NCBI GenBank assembly: GCA_903833275.1
Contig: CAILEP010000031.1
Coordinates: 186,001 to 250,000, forward strand
Length of the DNA: 64,000 nucleotides
Direction: 5' to 3'
Source: an uncultured Bdellovibrionales bacterium
Lineage (GTDB): Bacteria; Bdellovibrionota; Bdellovibrionia; Bdellovibrionales; UBA1609
Both the position numbers and the translations under genes were made by a program. The notes beneath the pieces were generated by a model that did no database searches, was not told the origin of the DNA, and saw nothing but the letters and a program-made list of their open reading frames with translations. Below are positions 7,708-16,547 of the stretch, piece by piece (position 1 is the stretch's first letter; every line of letters starts with the position of its first letter).

Positions 7708-8592
7708 CTATTTAGAGGTCAGCTGATAGACGAGAACGAAGGTTTTCATAATGTGCGAATCGACCTCATGAAGCTGAACTTCTATGGTCAATTGGTGATT
7801 TTCGGTCTGCCAACGTGGGTTTATGAAAACCTCGTAATTAAGGTCTCCCACTTTTTGGTCATATTGATAATTGCCGACTTCATCAAAAGGGCCGTCCGCT
7901 TGATTTAGCGTAGAGAGCGGGTTGATCTCGGCCTTGGGGTTGGTCGTTAGAGCGAAATCATAGGCGCCCTCTGGGTCGCGAAGGCCGAAAGATCTCTGAG
8001 CTTCTGACGAAGCCAAATGAAAGTTATAGCGCCCAAGATCAATATCAGAAAACTGCGGGCGGCCTTGTTTAATCTCAATTTTATTTGGGATGAGAATGGC
8101 TGAACTTATTGTTCGCTCGTCAGCCTCATTGATTCTGTCGGTAAAAAAAGTCACCTGACTCTCGTGTTGAGACTCGGATGGTAAATTGTGAATAAACATA
8201 ACTTCAAAACGATTCTCAACATTCTGATAATGAGAAAGAACCGACGTTAGTTTGAGAGAGCCGATTGCGATTTTATTTTTGAGCCAGTGATCGCTGTTCC
8301 ACTGAAATGGCAATGCCGGGCCAGCGATTTTTGAAATCTCATTGGTGATTTCGTCTGAATCGCGAAGGCCGCTTTGCAGTTCGTGTATGGGGTCATACTT
8401 GGTGCTAAGGTTTTCTTCGTTTTTGGCGTCACTGGCGTAGGCCAGCCCGGCGGCACTCAAAGCGCGTGAAGATAAACCGCTTCGATTGAGCAGGTCGTCG
8501 TCCGTAAAGCGAGGGGTCAGGGCGCCTGACATAATGACGGCCGAGATCAGGCCAATATTGCGCGAAAAAATTTGAAAAAATCGAGAGTTCAT
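7708..8592 (-). CDS. Secreted hypothetical protein
   Basis: A 294-residue protein of unknown function. I place the start at the ATG at 8592, which gives a signal-peptide-like terminus (MNSRFFQIFSRNIG then hydrophobic residues); a GTG at 8622 is in frame, but neither has a convincing ribosome site. The mature part looks soluble and beta-rich, with alternating charged and hydrophobic residues after residue 100 and few Cys. No family motif is recognised. It lies 184 bp downstream of the PBP1B gene on the same strand and upstream of the radical SAM operon, from which it is separated by 208 bp. A periplasmic location is inferred. Confidence 0.55.
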   Translation of the reverse strand: MNSRFFQIFSRNIGLISAVIMSGALTPRFTDDDLLNRSGLSSRALSAAGLAYASDAKNEENLSTKYDPIHELQSGLRDSDEITNEISKIAGPALPFQWNSDHWLKNKIAIGSLKLTSVLSHYQNVENRFEVMFIHNLPSESQHESQVTFFTDRINEADERTISSAILIPNKIEIKQGRPQFSDIDLGRYNFHLASSEAQRSFGLRDPEGAYDFALTTNPKAEINPLSTLNQADGPFDEVGNYQYDQKVGDLNYEVFINPRWQTENHQLTIEVQLHEVDSHIMKTFVLVYQLTSK

Positions 8593-8776
8593 GAGGTTAG
8601 ATCTATCCAATCCTTGTGCCACAAATCAGGTCGGGGGTTTTTGAATTCTCGACAATTTCAAATGGTTGCGTGTTTGAGAAGAGCCGAATTGATGAAATTT
8701 TTGACGGTGAGTGAATAAATTTCTTTTGTGATTAGTGCAAAAATAAGCGCGAAAATCGTCAGTTTCAATTAGCCGC

Positions 8777-11104
8777 TTAGCGAATGAGCTCCGTTGGCTT
8801 TTCGACTTCGTAGACCGCTGCTTTCGGTACAAGCTTGCGGTATTCGTCTGGGCTGAGAGTCAGTTTCTCAACCTCGCGGGGCCAGTTGAAATCATCAGGT
8901 GGAAACCGGGCGGCAGCCGTTTTCATGTAATCAACCCAAAGCGGCAAAGCGCCAGTCGCACCAGTCAGCGTGGTGGGGGTGTTGTCGTCGTACCCTGTCC
9001 AAGTGATGGTCAAGAGGTGCGGAGTAAAGCCCGCGAACCAGGTGTCTTTCAGATCACTTGTGGTGCCGGTCTTACCGGCGGCGGGCCAGTTAAAACCCGA
9101 GAGCGTGGCAAGGCGGGCTGTGCCAGTTAATAGAGTTTGTTTCATCATCCCGATAAGTGTCGCGACGGCCTCTGCGGAGAACACGCGCTCTATAGACGGA
9201 AGCGCGCGATAAATTTCTACGCCGCTTGGGCCTTCAATTTTTCGAATATATTGCAAAGGCACGCGCTCACCGCCGCGTGCAATTGTGAGGTAAGCTGTTG
9301 CGATCTCCCAGGGGAAGATTTCGAAGGCCCCAAGCGTGAGAGACGGATACGGTTTAATTTCAGACTGACTAACCCCCGCGCGTCGAGCGACGTCGATAAT
9401 ATTGCTGAGGCCCACTTGCAGGCCGAGCTTGGCGGTTGCGGCATTTAAAGACATTTTAAGAGCGTAAAAAAGTGGCACGGAGCCATTAAATTCTTTTGTA
9501 TAATTTTTTGGCGACCACTTCTGGCCTTCGTACTCGTAAATAAACGGGCGGTCTTCGACAATGGACAATGGGCTATAAGGTCGCCCTTCGGGGTCTCGAC
9601 TCTCGAGCGCAGTTAGGTAAACAAAAGGTTTCATGATTGAACCCACTTGGCGATGGGCATCGAGTACGCGATTGTATTGGGTCTTGACGAATTGTCGACC
9701 ACCCACGAGAGCGGTCACTTCACCTGAGGCGACCTCAACTGATATGAGTGAAGATTCGAGCAATTTGCCCTGAGCTTTAATTTTGGCAATATCGCGATTT
9801 GTGGCCTCTAAGCTTTGAACGTGAGCCAAGATTTTTTTCTGAGCCTCGTCTTGCGCTCGAACGTCGAGCGTGGTGAAAACCCGTAAGCCATCGTCGGCAG
9901 AAACATGCAGGCGAGTCAGTTCGCGAAAAACAGCTTGAGTGAAATAGGGCGCGGGTTCTCGCAGTAAACGAATCGGCGCGGCAGGCAAACTCGAGGCCTT
10001 GGCTTCGGTCGCGATATTGGCCGCGATCATATTATTCTCGCTCATTCGGTCGAGAACCAAATCGCGACGTTTTTTTGCGGCTTCAGCGTGTGCAAAGGGG
10101 TCGTATCGCCCTGGGTTATTGATAATTGCGGCGAGCAGGGCGCACTCGGATAAATTGAGGTTCGAGAGTTTTTTACCCACGTAGTGTTCGGCCGCCGCAC
10201 CAAACCCAATCACCTGAAAAGGCCCGCGTTGACCCATGTAATTTACGTTTAAGTAATTTTCTAAGATTTGATCTTTATCGAACTTCGCTTCAAGAAGTAC
10301 GGCCATCACCATTTCTTGAATTTTTCTTTTGATGGTTTTTTCTGAAGTTAAAAAGTAATTTTTAACAAGTTGCTGGGTGATCGTGCTGCCACCCTGCGCG
10401 TAACGGCCGGCTACAATATTTCGCGCCATCGCTCTCAGAAAGCCAGAGGCGCTGACTCCGCGATGCTCTAGAAAATCTTTGTCTTCGATTGCGGTGGCGG
10501 CTTGTAAGCATTCAAGTGGTGCGTCGCCAATCTGAATGACTGTTCTGAGAATCGGCTCACCGTCGAAAAATTGGGCGTAAAGCTCAGGCTCTAGTGAGGC
10601 CGAATCCACTTCTATTGGAGGCGACCCGTTAAAAATGTGCGAAATTTGACTTTTCGGCCTGTTTTTCTCTTCTGTCTTATCAGCCGTCTTCTCGCTAATG
10701 CCGATGACGAAAGTTTTATTGGTCTTTTCGCCAGGTTCAGTAAAGACAACGCAACTGCTGATGTCGCCGACAAACGAATCGTGAACCAGTTCGGTGCATT
10801 GGGTTGAGGTAAGTCGTGAAAAGTCGCCTGGGTAAAGGCTTTGCTCTTCGAATCGCTCGCGAAAGTGATGAATTTCTAATTTTTCGACTATCTCGGCTGG
10901 GGTCCAAAGCGCATTCTTGCGAAAGGTTTCGCCACGTGCGTACAATTCGATGGGCGGTCGAAACCAGCCCTTTTTGAGTCGATCTTCGATCTCGCTATTG
11001 AGATGCAAAACCCAACTGCAAATCATCACCAAAAGCAGAATTAGTAAAAGTGAAAATAGCTGAAAATAACGCTTCAAAGCAGGCCTGGCCATGTTGCTTG
11101 ACAT
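8777..11104 (-). CDS. mrcB: Class A penicillin-binding protein 1B (glycosyltransferase/transpeptidase)
   Basis: The 775-residue protein polymerises and cross-links peptidoglycan at the inner membrane. A single membrane helix (about 14-33) is followed by a UB2H-like region (about 55-180), as in PBP1B. The GT51 domain has catalytic Glu207 in EDKDFLEHRG, then GGSTITQQ and the KRKIQEM segment. The transpeptidase domain has the active-site Ser489 in SIMK, SLN at 552-554 and KTGTT near residue 670. Two start codons are close (residues 1 and 5). It is divergent from the DUF507 pair, the start codons lying about 30 bp apart. The UB2H region suggests control by an outer-membrane lipoprotein partner, as in enterics, but none is identifiable here. 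Confidence 0.93.
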   Translation of the reverse strand: MSSNMARPALKRYFQLFSLLLILLLVMICSWVLHLNSEIEDRLKKGWFRPPIELYARGETFRKNALWTPAEIVEKLEIHHFRERFEEQSLYPGDFSRLTSTQCTELVHDSFVGDISSCVVFTEPGEKTNKTFVIGISEKTADKTEEKNRPKSQISHIFNGSPPIEVDSASLEPELYAQFFDGEPILRTVIQIGDAPLECLQAATAIEDKDFLEHRGVSASGFLRAMARNIVAGRYAQGGSTITQQLVKNYFLTSEKTIKRKIQEMVMAVLLEAKFDKDQILENYLNVNYMGQRGPFQVIGFGAAAEHYVGKKLSNLNLSECALLAAIINNPGRYDPFAHAEAAKKRRDLVLDRMSENNMIAANIATEAKASSLPAAPIRLLREPAPYFTQAVFRELTRLHVSADDGLRVFTTLDVRAQDEAQKKILAHVQSLEATNRDIAKIKAQGKLLESSLISVEVASGEVTALVGGRQFVKTQYNRVLDAHRQVGSIMKPFVYLTALESRDPEGRPYSPLSIVEDRPFIYEYEGQKWSPKNYTKEFNGSVPLFYALKMSLNAATAKLGLQVGLSNIIDVARRAGVSQSEIKPYPSLTLGAFEIFPWEIATAYLTIARGGERVPLQYIRKIEGPSGVEIYRALPSIERVFSAEAVATLIGMMKQTLLTGTARLATLSGFNWPAAGKTGTTSDLKDTWFAGFTPHLLTITWTGYDDNTPTTLTGATGALPLWVDYMKTAAARFPPDDFNWPREVEKLTLSPDEYRKLVPKAAVYEVEKPTELIR

Positions 11105-11133
11105 TAAGGTTCATCCGGAATTTAGTCAAAGGT

Positions 11134-11412
11134 ATGAGACCGAATGAAAAGCTAATTCAGCGAATGGTTCAATACGTTTTTAAAGAGTTAAAGGGCCAAG
11201 GCGTGGTCACTTTCAAAGAGAAAGAAGAGACCGTCTTTCGACGAGCGTGCGAACTCATTACTAAAGAATATCGCACCGAATCGGATCTCGATAATGAGGT
11301 CAATCGCATGATGGACGATCTTGAAAGGCAAAACCCCGGCCAGTTTCAGAGATTCAAGATGTTCCCGTTGTTGAAAAGAAAATTGGCCAAAGAAAAAGGG
11401 ATAGTACTGTGA
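11134..11412 (+). CDS. DUF507 family protein (first of pair)
   Basis: A 92-residue cytoplasmic helical protein. I choose the ATG at 11134 because DUF507 proteins begin close to the MRPNEKLIQRMV segment and the longer frame upstream would overlap the divergent PBP1B gene. It carries the charged pattern of the family (FKEKEETVFRRACELI, then EVNRMMDDLERQ) and ends LAKEKGIVL. Its TGA overlaps the GTG start of the second DUF507 gene by 4 nt, so the two are translationally coupled. Function is unknown. Confidence 0.8.
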   Translation: MRPNEKLIQRMVQYVFKELKGQGVVTFKEKEETVFRRACELITKEYRTESDLDNEVNRMMDDLERQNPGQFQRFKMFPLLKRKLAKEKGIVL

Positions 11413-11684
11413 TTTTATCTGAGGAGAGGCAGTCGCATTTCGCCCATGTGATAGTTGATGGCATTTGGAAGGACGATCTAGTCGATTTCACGGATGATGA
11501 CATGGCGATAAAGGTTGCTAAACGCGCCATAATTAAATTTGTTACAGAATATGCTGAAATAGATAGCAAAGTGCAGGGCATGATTGCGAATTTGAAGCGA
11601 AATGTCCCCGAAGGATCGCCCGAATGGGACGTGATGTATTCAAAGTACTTTGAAGAAGAATTGCGTCGTAAGGGCGCGCAGTAG
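11409..11684 (+). CDS. DUF507 family protein (second of pair)
   Basis: A 91-residue protein starting at GTG, overlapping the stop of the preceding gene by 4 nt. It shares the family layout: ILSEERQSHFAHVIVDGIWKD at the start and KYFEEELRRKG at the end. The pair probably arose by duplication and may form a heterodimer. A 5-bp G/C hairpin (11689-11703) follows but lacks a T-run. Function is unknown. Confidence 0.8.
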   Translation: MILSEERQSHFAHVIVDGIWKDDLVDFTDDDMAIKVAKRAIIKFVTEYAEIDSKVQGMIANLKRNVPEGSPEWDVMYSKYFEEELRRKGAQ

Positions 11685-11751
11685 CAATGCCCCGCAAGGG
11701 GGCTAAAAATAATATTGTAACTTCTCAAAAACCGGTGTTCTAATGGGGACG

Positions 11752-13230
11752 ATGAAAACATATTTATTTCCGCTAGCGATAGCGGTCGGCGTTGGTTTTT
11801 TAGTTGGTCAAAGTTCGTTTGCGGGCGACATTGAATGGTCCGGTCTCTATCGCATAGAGGGCGTAACGTTTAATAACAATGTCTTAGACTCGGCGTTAAG
11901 TAAGCGCAAAGAGTACGCAGTTCATGATTTAATTCTTAGGCCAAAAATTGTGGCCGCCGACGGTCTTTACATAAATGCGCAATTAAATATTTTTAACAAC
12001 CAAGGCTATAATCAGCTTGGGGCCTATCTTGGCGACGGGCCCGGTAGCACTAACGGCAACCCAGCCTCAGGTGTTAATGATAGCTCAGCACAGTCTGCTA
12101 ACGAGCGCTCGGTGCAACTTCTTGTCTCTCAGTTTTATCTGACGTTGATGCAAGAAAATGGAATGTTGATTGTTGGGCGTGTGCCTATGCAATTTGGATT
12201 AGGGATTTCATACAATGCGGGGCAGGGCCTATTCGATCACTTCGCAGACACCAGAGATGCCGTTGGCTATAAAATACAAATGGGCAACTTCTTTATTATG
12301 CCGATGTGGTCGAAAGTAAGAGAGGGCGGTTTATCGAGCGGGGACGACGTAACTGAAATCGACGCTCAATTGCAATACGACAATTTAGAGAATGGCACTT
12401 CAATTGGTGTACTTTACTCGAGCCGATCGGCCTCACCGGCCGGAAACGACACCCCTGTTGGGCCGATTAGTGGCTATGACTCTGCGGCAACAAACAACGA
12501 TCAAATGAGCACTAAAAACTTCAACGTATTTTTCAAGAAAGAGGCTGACGCTTATAAAGTTGGCTTTGAAATTGGGATGCAAGGTGGCAACACGGGCGTC
12601 GATAATGCTGCCGGTACGAATGTTAAATTAAGCGGATTTGCTGCAGCTCTTGAGTATGAATACGGCAGCAAAGAAAGCCACTGGAGCTACGGTTTTAAAA
12701 GTGGCTATGTGACGGGCGACGACCCGAAAACTCATGACCAATATGAAGGATTTATTTTTAGCCGCAATTATGACGTTGGGATGATGCTCTTCAATCATCA
12801 AATGGGTCAGGCCGATATTTTACACACGGCTTTGTTGGGGCGTACGGATCGTCCGGTTTCAAATCCAGGAGCTACGACCGTTGAGTCGCAGCCCGATATA
12901 GAGGCAATTTCAAACGTCTATTACTTCGCCCCATCGGCCACTTATCGTTGGAACGATCACTGGTCTTTGGTCAGTACCGTAGTGACAGGCTTTCTTGATA
13001 ATAATACGGTTTATTTACCGGGCACGAGCGAGTATGCCGCGACCGGAAAGAATTTGGGGTATGAAGTTGATGTTTCTCTTCATTACAAAATCAGCGAAAA
13101 GATTATGTGGTTAAATGAGCTTGGTTATTTTGCGCCCGGTAATGCGTGGGCGGTGAACAGTCAAACGGGTTCGGCTTTCAGTACCGATAGTGCAATTGGT
13201 TTTCAGACAAGAGCAGCCGTCAGCTTCTAG
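11752..13230 (+). CDS. Outer-membrane porin-like beta-barrel protein
   Basis: The 492-residue product has a signal peptide (MKTYLFPLAIAVGVGF, cleavage near SSFAG). I use the second of two close ATGs (11743, 11752) because GGGGA lies 4-8 nt before it. The mature part is rich in aromatic-ended, alternating beta strands and Gly/Asn turns (WSGLYRIEGV, YINAQLNIFNN, HWSYGFKSGYVTGDD), and the last residue is Phe (RAAVSF), the usual C-terminal barrel signal. The size and the RVPMQFGLGI stretch suggest a large porin, possibly of the alginate-export type. Substrate unknown. A strong terminator follows at 13307-13332. Confidence 0.8.
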   Translation: MKTYLFPLAIAVGVGFLVGQSSFAGDIEWSGLYRIEGVTFNNNVLDSALSKRKEYAVHDLILRPKIVAADGLYINAQLNIFNNQGYNQLGAYLGDGPGSTNGNPASGVNDSSAQSANERSVQLLVSQFYLTLMQENGMLIVGRVPMQFGLGISYNAGQGLFDHFADTRDAVGYKIQMGNFFIMPMWSKVREGGLSSGDDVTEIDAQLQYDNLENGTSIGVLYSSRSASPAGNDTPVGPISGYDSAATNNDQMSTKNFNVFFKKEADAYKVGFEIGMQGGNTGVDNAAGTNVKLSGFAAALEYEYGSKESHWSYGFKSGYVTGDDPKTHDQYEGFIFSRNYDVGMMLFNHQMGQADILHTALLGRTDRPVSNPGATTVESQPDIEAISNVYYFAPSATYRWNDHWSLVSTVVTGFLDNNTVYLPGTSEYAATGKNLGYEVDVSLHYKISEKIMWLNELGYFAPGNAWAVNSQTGSAFSTDSAIGFQTRAAVSF

Positions 13231-13306
13231 AGAACTTCTAAGTTGACAGCGTGTACGACATCTAAGAATGCAGCTTTGATTACAACGAGCGACGGCGGTT
13301 GCAGGG

Positions 13307-13332
13307 CCCAGGGGGAAACCCCTGGGTTTTTT
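13307..13332 (+). terminator. Rho-independent terminator after the porin gene
   Basis: CCCAGGGG (13307-13314), GAAA tetraloop, CCCCTGGG (13319-13326), then TTTTTT. A perfect 8-bp stem about 75 bp after the porin stop. It ends only 14 bp before the next start codon, so the 13346 gene needs a promoter inside or downstream of it, or read-through. Confidence 0.92.
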
Positions 13333-13345
13333 CGCGAATAATAAT

Positions 13346-14062
13346 ATGAAATATTTCGCTTCATTTTTTTGTCTATTCATTGCCGCGGCGATGAGCGGAA
13401 GTTGGGCTTTCGCGTTGGAAGCCAATTCAACAGACGGACCAACGCACGAATTGGCGCATGAGTCTTGGGTGAAATACTATCCTTACGCTCCTGAGAAAAA
13501 CGAATATCAGGCAGAAGTCGGCAGCATGTGGGAGAAGTCGAGTCTCTATTGGCTGGGTGTAACTTATGGGCACCATGTGGGTCGCTGCCTTTGGGCTGAA
13601 ACTCAAAATTGCCAACAGTATTTTGATGTTATCGCCGGCTTTGGCAACGGTGACTCGGTTACTCACACTGCCGTTCTTGCAGGGCCAAGATGGCAGTTTG
13701 TTAGTTTTCCGAAACCTTTTTCGCCATTGCTACGAGTTTTTGTTGGTGGGATCAACGTGCGCGATTCAAACCGCGATCGTACCATTGGCGCATATGGCGG
13801 TGGGGTGGGGTTTGCGGCCACAGTGCACCCCCGTCTCGACGTTAAATGGGAGCTTCGCGCTGGCCAGTCTGATTTTTTTTGGGCCGGGACAATGCTCACT
13901 TTTTCGATGAGAATAGATCATGTAGTTGATTATTTTTCAGATAAAATTGTGAGTGCGAGCGTGGCGACGGCCCAGGCAACCGGTGCGATTATCCAAACAA
14001 CAATCGGCGCGCCAAAAACATTTATCGATTGGTTTAATAAGAAAGAAGAGGAGAAGAAATGA
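13346..14062 (+). CDS. Secreted beta-barrel-like outer-membrane protein
   Basis: A 238-residue protein with a signal peptide (MKYFASFFCLFIAAAMSGSW, cleavage near AFALE). The middle shows the short amphipathic strands of a small barrel (YWLGVTYGHHVG, YFDVIAGFGNGD, GAYGGGVGFAAT), but the last 40 residues are helical and end in a charged EEEKK tail, so the terminus is not the usual barrel signal. Its TGA overlaps the ATG of the DUF3996 gene by 4 nt, so the two are coupled. There is no good Shine-Dalgarno before the ATG. Function is unknown. Confidence 0.7.
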   Translation: MKYFASFFCLFIAAAMSGSWAFALEANSTDGPTHELAHESWVKYYPYAPEKNEYQAEVGSMWEKSSLYWLGVTYGHHVGRCLWAETQNCQQYFDVIAGFGNGDSVTHTAVLAGPRWQFVSFPKPFSPLLRVFVGGINVRDSNRDRTIGAYGGGVGFAATVHPRLDVKWELRAGQSDFFWAGTMLTFSMRIDHVVDYFSDKIVSASVATAQATGAIIQTTIGAPKTFIDWFNKKEEEKK

Positions 14063-14580
14063 GAAGGTTGGCTTTTGGGGTTTTATCAGTTGTTTTGGTC
14101 TTACTATCAATGCCGGTTTTTGCAGCTGAAGAAACAGCAGGCACCTGGTTTGGTTCGAGCGGAGCGCATGGCGAGAAGAAATTTGGCGCTGGGTTTATAA
14201 TCGGTAGCCCAACAGGGTTTTCGTTTAAATATGTTCGTGATCAAAGAGTTGCCTATGATGCCGCTATCGGTTGGCAGTATTCTCTTTTTCGAATTCATGC
14301 AGATTATTTGTTTCAACATCCAAGACTGTTTGAAATCAAACCCAGCGCACCCATCGATAGTTATTACGGGTTGGGCGGACGTATTCTAAATCGCGGCGGT
14401 GGGCACAAAGACTCAGGCGACAATGGCTTTCTGCTCGGGTTTCGTCCGGTGGCAGGTCTCAGATATCGAATGCCTGACCCGAGTTTAGAGTTTTTCGGTG
14501 AGCTCGCGATGGTGTTTAATTTCATCCCAACCACTGAGGCCGATTTTGAATTAGGTATTGGTGGGCGCCTGTTTTTCTAA
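14059..14580 (+). CDS. DUF3996-like outer-membrane beta-barrel protein
   Basis: The 173-residue product has a clear signal peptide (MRRLAFGVLSVVLVLLSMPVFA). The mature part matches the DUF3996 pattern: IGSPTGFSFKY, then AYDAAIGWQ, FRIHADYLFQHP, YYGLGGRI and the final LGIGGRLFF with C-terminal Phe. This family forms small 8-strand outer-membrane barrels of unknown function. It overlaps the preceding gene by 4 nt and is followed by a long hairpin at 14604-14639. Confidence 0.82.
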   Translation: MRRLAFGVLSVVLVLLSMPVFAAEETAGTWFGSSGAHGEKKFGAGFIIGSPTGFSFKYVRDQRVAYDAAIGWQYSLFRIHADYLFQHPRLFEIKPSAPIDSYYGLGGRILNRGGGHKDSGDNGFLLGFRPVAGLRYRMPDPSLEFFGELAMVFNFIPTTEADFELGIGGRLFF

Positions 14581-14598
14581 GAGGTTGCGCAGCCCCTT

Positions 14599-14639
14599 AA
14601 AAACTTACCGGGGGTCGCCTTGCAGCGACCCCCGGTAAG
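14599..14639 (-). terminator. Strong hairpin terminator, minus strand
   Basis: A perfect 15-bp stem (14604-14618 with 14625-14639, 6-nt loop CTTGCA). Read on the minus strand it is followed by TTTTT (14603-14599), so it ends transcription of the 14687-16198 gene. It also lies 23 bp after the plus-strand barrel gene and may stop that transcript too, though without a T-run on that side. Confidence 0.88.
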
Positions 14640-14686
14640 AGAAACAAATGAGGTTAAGGGGTATGAGGGATAGAGACTAAATCAAA

Positions 14687-16198
14687 TTACATTGTTCTAA
14701 AGGGCGGTACGCCGTTCACGTTATTGTTCGTGTAGCCAGGCCCAAAAGGTTGTGGACCATTTCGCTGTTGCATCATGTAGGGGCTCTGTTGCTGCTGGTA
14801 AGGCGACATTGTATTCATGACGTTACGGGGGCCGTTGTTGGTTGCATAAAAACCATTCGGTACGCCCATATTGCCCTGATTGTAGTAGCTATTCTGGTTG
14901 TTAGAGTTGCCTTGGTTGTTTGCATAGCCTTGATTGTTGCCATTACGATTCCAGTAATCATTGTAGGCATTGTAGGGGCTAGTCTCTGCTTCACGAGCAT
15001 AACCAAGCAAAGAGCTGCTGAAGGTGTCGATGTACGACTGTGTTTCTTCAGAGTGCTTAATTGGCATGTTGCCGTACTTCTGATCAAGTTGAGAAATCTG
15101 CAAGAAGTTTTGTGCGCGATGTGTGGGGTTCAGAGATGAGTCGCGAGCAAGAGTGGCGATTTGTTGGTAGTCGCTTGCATAGGTGCCAAGTCGGCTTACA
15201 TATTGTCGTAGCACAGGGTCGCCACCGACAGATGATTTTAACGCTCGGATATATGAGCGGGCTTTTCTGACGCCATCTGGGCCTTCTTTTATAAGATCCA
15301 TAATATCTGATTCGACGCTGTCGCGTAAATCGCTAAGGCGATCATTGCGATCTTCGCTCATCGCTTTGTGGCCAAAGCATGCATATTGTTGGTCATCTTT
15401 TAGCTTGTTGCCATCTTCATCTTTTTCGCAGGCATCAACAGAAGCTTGAAGTTGTTTTGCTTTTTTCTCTTCGGCGATGCGGGCCTTCTCAGCTGCCACA
15501 TTCACCACTGCGTCGTTCTGAAGCCTGATTCGAACGGCTGTTAGAATGTCACTCATGCTTTTGGCGGCACTAACGGAAACGCTGAGGGTTGCCTGTTCGC
15601 TGTTGCAGGTCGGGCAGTTCATAAGAGCCACTGTTGCTACAGTGTCTTTGACGTTGGAATTAACCAATTCACCAGCCGTGTTGAAAACTTTTGCGTCGTC
15701 ATTAGTCTGTTGGTGAAGATCTGTGATTCTAAACAATTTGTCCTCTTTACCTTTTAGGGTAAGGACTTCGTTTGAGTAGACTTTATTTTTATCGAATGCC
15801 TCGCCTGCGGTAGCACCAGTTATGGTGGTTGATACAACCGGTGCAGCAGCAACGGCGGCAGCAGCAGCAGCAGCAGGAGCTGGAGCAGCGGCAGCAGCGG
15901 CGGCTTGTGCGGTGGCGTTCGATCTTGCGTTGGCGGGGATATTTGGACGTCGGTTATTGCTGTTTGTAGTGGGTCGGCCCGCGTTTCTTGTATTAACACT
16001 CGCATCCACGCTATTTTCGCGGGTGCGATCATGTCTGGCCGGTGCGGGATCAGTTCCGTTGTCGGTCGGCGCTGACTCTGCTAGGTCGGCTTGGTTTGTT
16101 GACGCAGATGCCGTCATCGTCCAAGACTTTGAGAAGCCAAGGGTCACAATCAGTGCACAAAAGAGCACTCGTTTGTGATTCAGGGTTAATGTTTTCAT
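14687..16198 (-). CDS. Secreted low-complexity protein: Ala-rich linker and Asn/Gln/Tyr-rich tail
   Basis: A 503-residue protein with a signal peptide (residues 1-about 33) and an excellent ribosome site (AAGGAGG 6 nt upstream). Order of regions: an Asp/Asn/Arg-rich segment (35-95); an Ala/Pro linker (about 96-120) encoded by GCN repeats; a folded-looking domain (about 125-390) with a CPTC motif and one further Cys pair, and helices such as AAEKARIAEEKKAKQLQ; and a C-terminal 100 residues rich in Asn, Gln, Tyr and Gly (YANNQGNSNNQNSYYNQ), which look prion-like or adhesive. No family is recognised. It is transcribed alone from the divergent region 16199-16593. A surface or matrix role is only a guess. 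Confidence 0.75.
   Translation of the reverse strand: MKTLTLNHKRVLFCALIVTLGFSKSWTMTASASTNQADLAESAPTDNGTDPAPARHDRTRENSVDASVNTRNAGRPTTNSNNRRPNIPANARSNATAQAAAAAAAPAPAAAAAAAVAAAPVVSTTITGATAGEAFDKNKVYSNEVLTLKGKEDKLFRITDLHQQTNDDAKVFNTAGELVNSNVKDTVATVALMNCPTCNSEQATLSVSVSAAKSMSDILTAVRIRLQNDAVVNVAAEKARIAEEKKAKQLQASVDACEKDEDGNKLKDDQQYACFGHKAMSEDRNDRLSDLRDSVESDIMDLIKEGPDGVRKARSYIRALKSSVGGDPVLRQYVSRLGTYASDYQQIATLARDSSLNPTHRAQNFLQISQLDQKYGNMPIKHSEETQSYIDTFSSSLLGYAREAETSPYNAYNDYWNRNGNNQGYANNQGNSNNQNSYYNQGNMGVPNGFYATNNGPRNVMNTMSPYQQQQSPYMMQQRNGPQPFGPGYTNNNVNGVPPFRTM
15842..15905. repeat. GCN trinucleotide tract encoding poly-alanine
   Basis: The plus strand reads as runs of GCAGCAGCAG with GGC/GGA interruptions; on the coding (minus) strand it gives the Ala/Pro linker. 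Such tracts can change length by slippage in units of three bases without shifting the frame. Confidence 0.6.
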
Positions 16199-16217
16199 TT
16201 CGTTCCTCCTTAATTTT

Positions 16218-16235
16218 GTGAAGCCGCAGCTTCAC
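16218..16235 (-). promoter_or_regulatory. Leader hairpin upstream of the low-complexity secreted protein
   Basis: GTGAAGC (16218-16224), loop CGCA, GCTTCAC (16229-16235): a perfect 7-bp stem a few bases upstream of the AAGGAGG ribosome site on the minus strand. It could stabilise the mRNA or affect translation. Confidence 0.4.
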
Positions 16236-16518
16236 CCTCATTTAAAAGAGCGCCCAAAAGGCCCTCTCTCATACATTCTTAATAACAAGATTCAATCCAA
16301 CTTCCCTCACCGCATGCCAGGCTTATAAGTAATTGAAAATACTAAAGTTTATGTCGAATCCGAAAACGTCAAAAACGTCGACAGCTGCCGAACTCCTGAT
16401 CTTTTGTGGTGGGGGCGGCCGAATAAGTCTGTCGATACGGGTGGTTATCCGTTTTTTGAGTGCCTAGACAATTTGTGACAGAAATTGGCTAGATTTGGCC
16501 AAGGTAAAGGCTCTGCCT

Positions 16519-16547
16519 TTGACATATATATGGGGCGGTAAAAGAAT
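16519..16547 (+). promoter_or_regulatory. Candidate sigma-70 promoter for the DUF3015 gene
   Basis: A consensus -35 TTGACA (16519-16524), a 17-nt spacer and a weaker -10 AAGAAT (16542-16547). The leader to the ATG at 16594 would be about 40 nt. Confidence 0.5.

Noticed and set aside
7546-7908. A 120-codon plus-strand open frame near the radical SAM promoter
   Set aside because: Its second half lies on the opposite strand of the secreted 294-residue protein, it has no ribosome site and its composition is not protein-like.
9137-9448. Plus-strand frames inside the PBP1B gene
   Set aside because: They are antisense to conserved transpeptidase sequence and lack ribosome sites.
11689-11703. GCCCC-GCAAG-GGGGC hairpin after the DUF507 pair as a terminator
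   Set aside because: The stem is only 5 bp and is followed by an A-rich, not T-rich, stretch.
15822-16178. A plus-strand frame across the poly-Ala tract
   Set aside because: GCN repeats are open in several frames on both strands; the minus-strand gene has the signal peptide and ribosome site.
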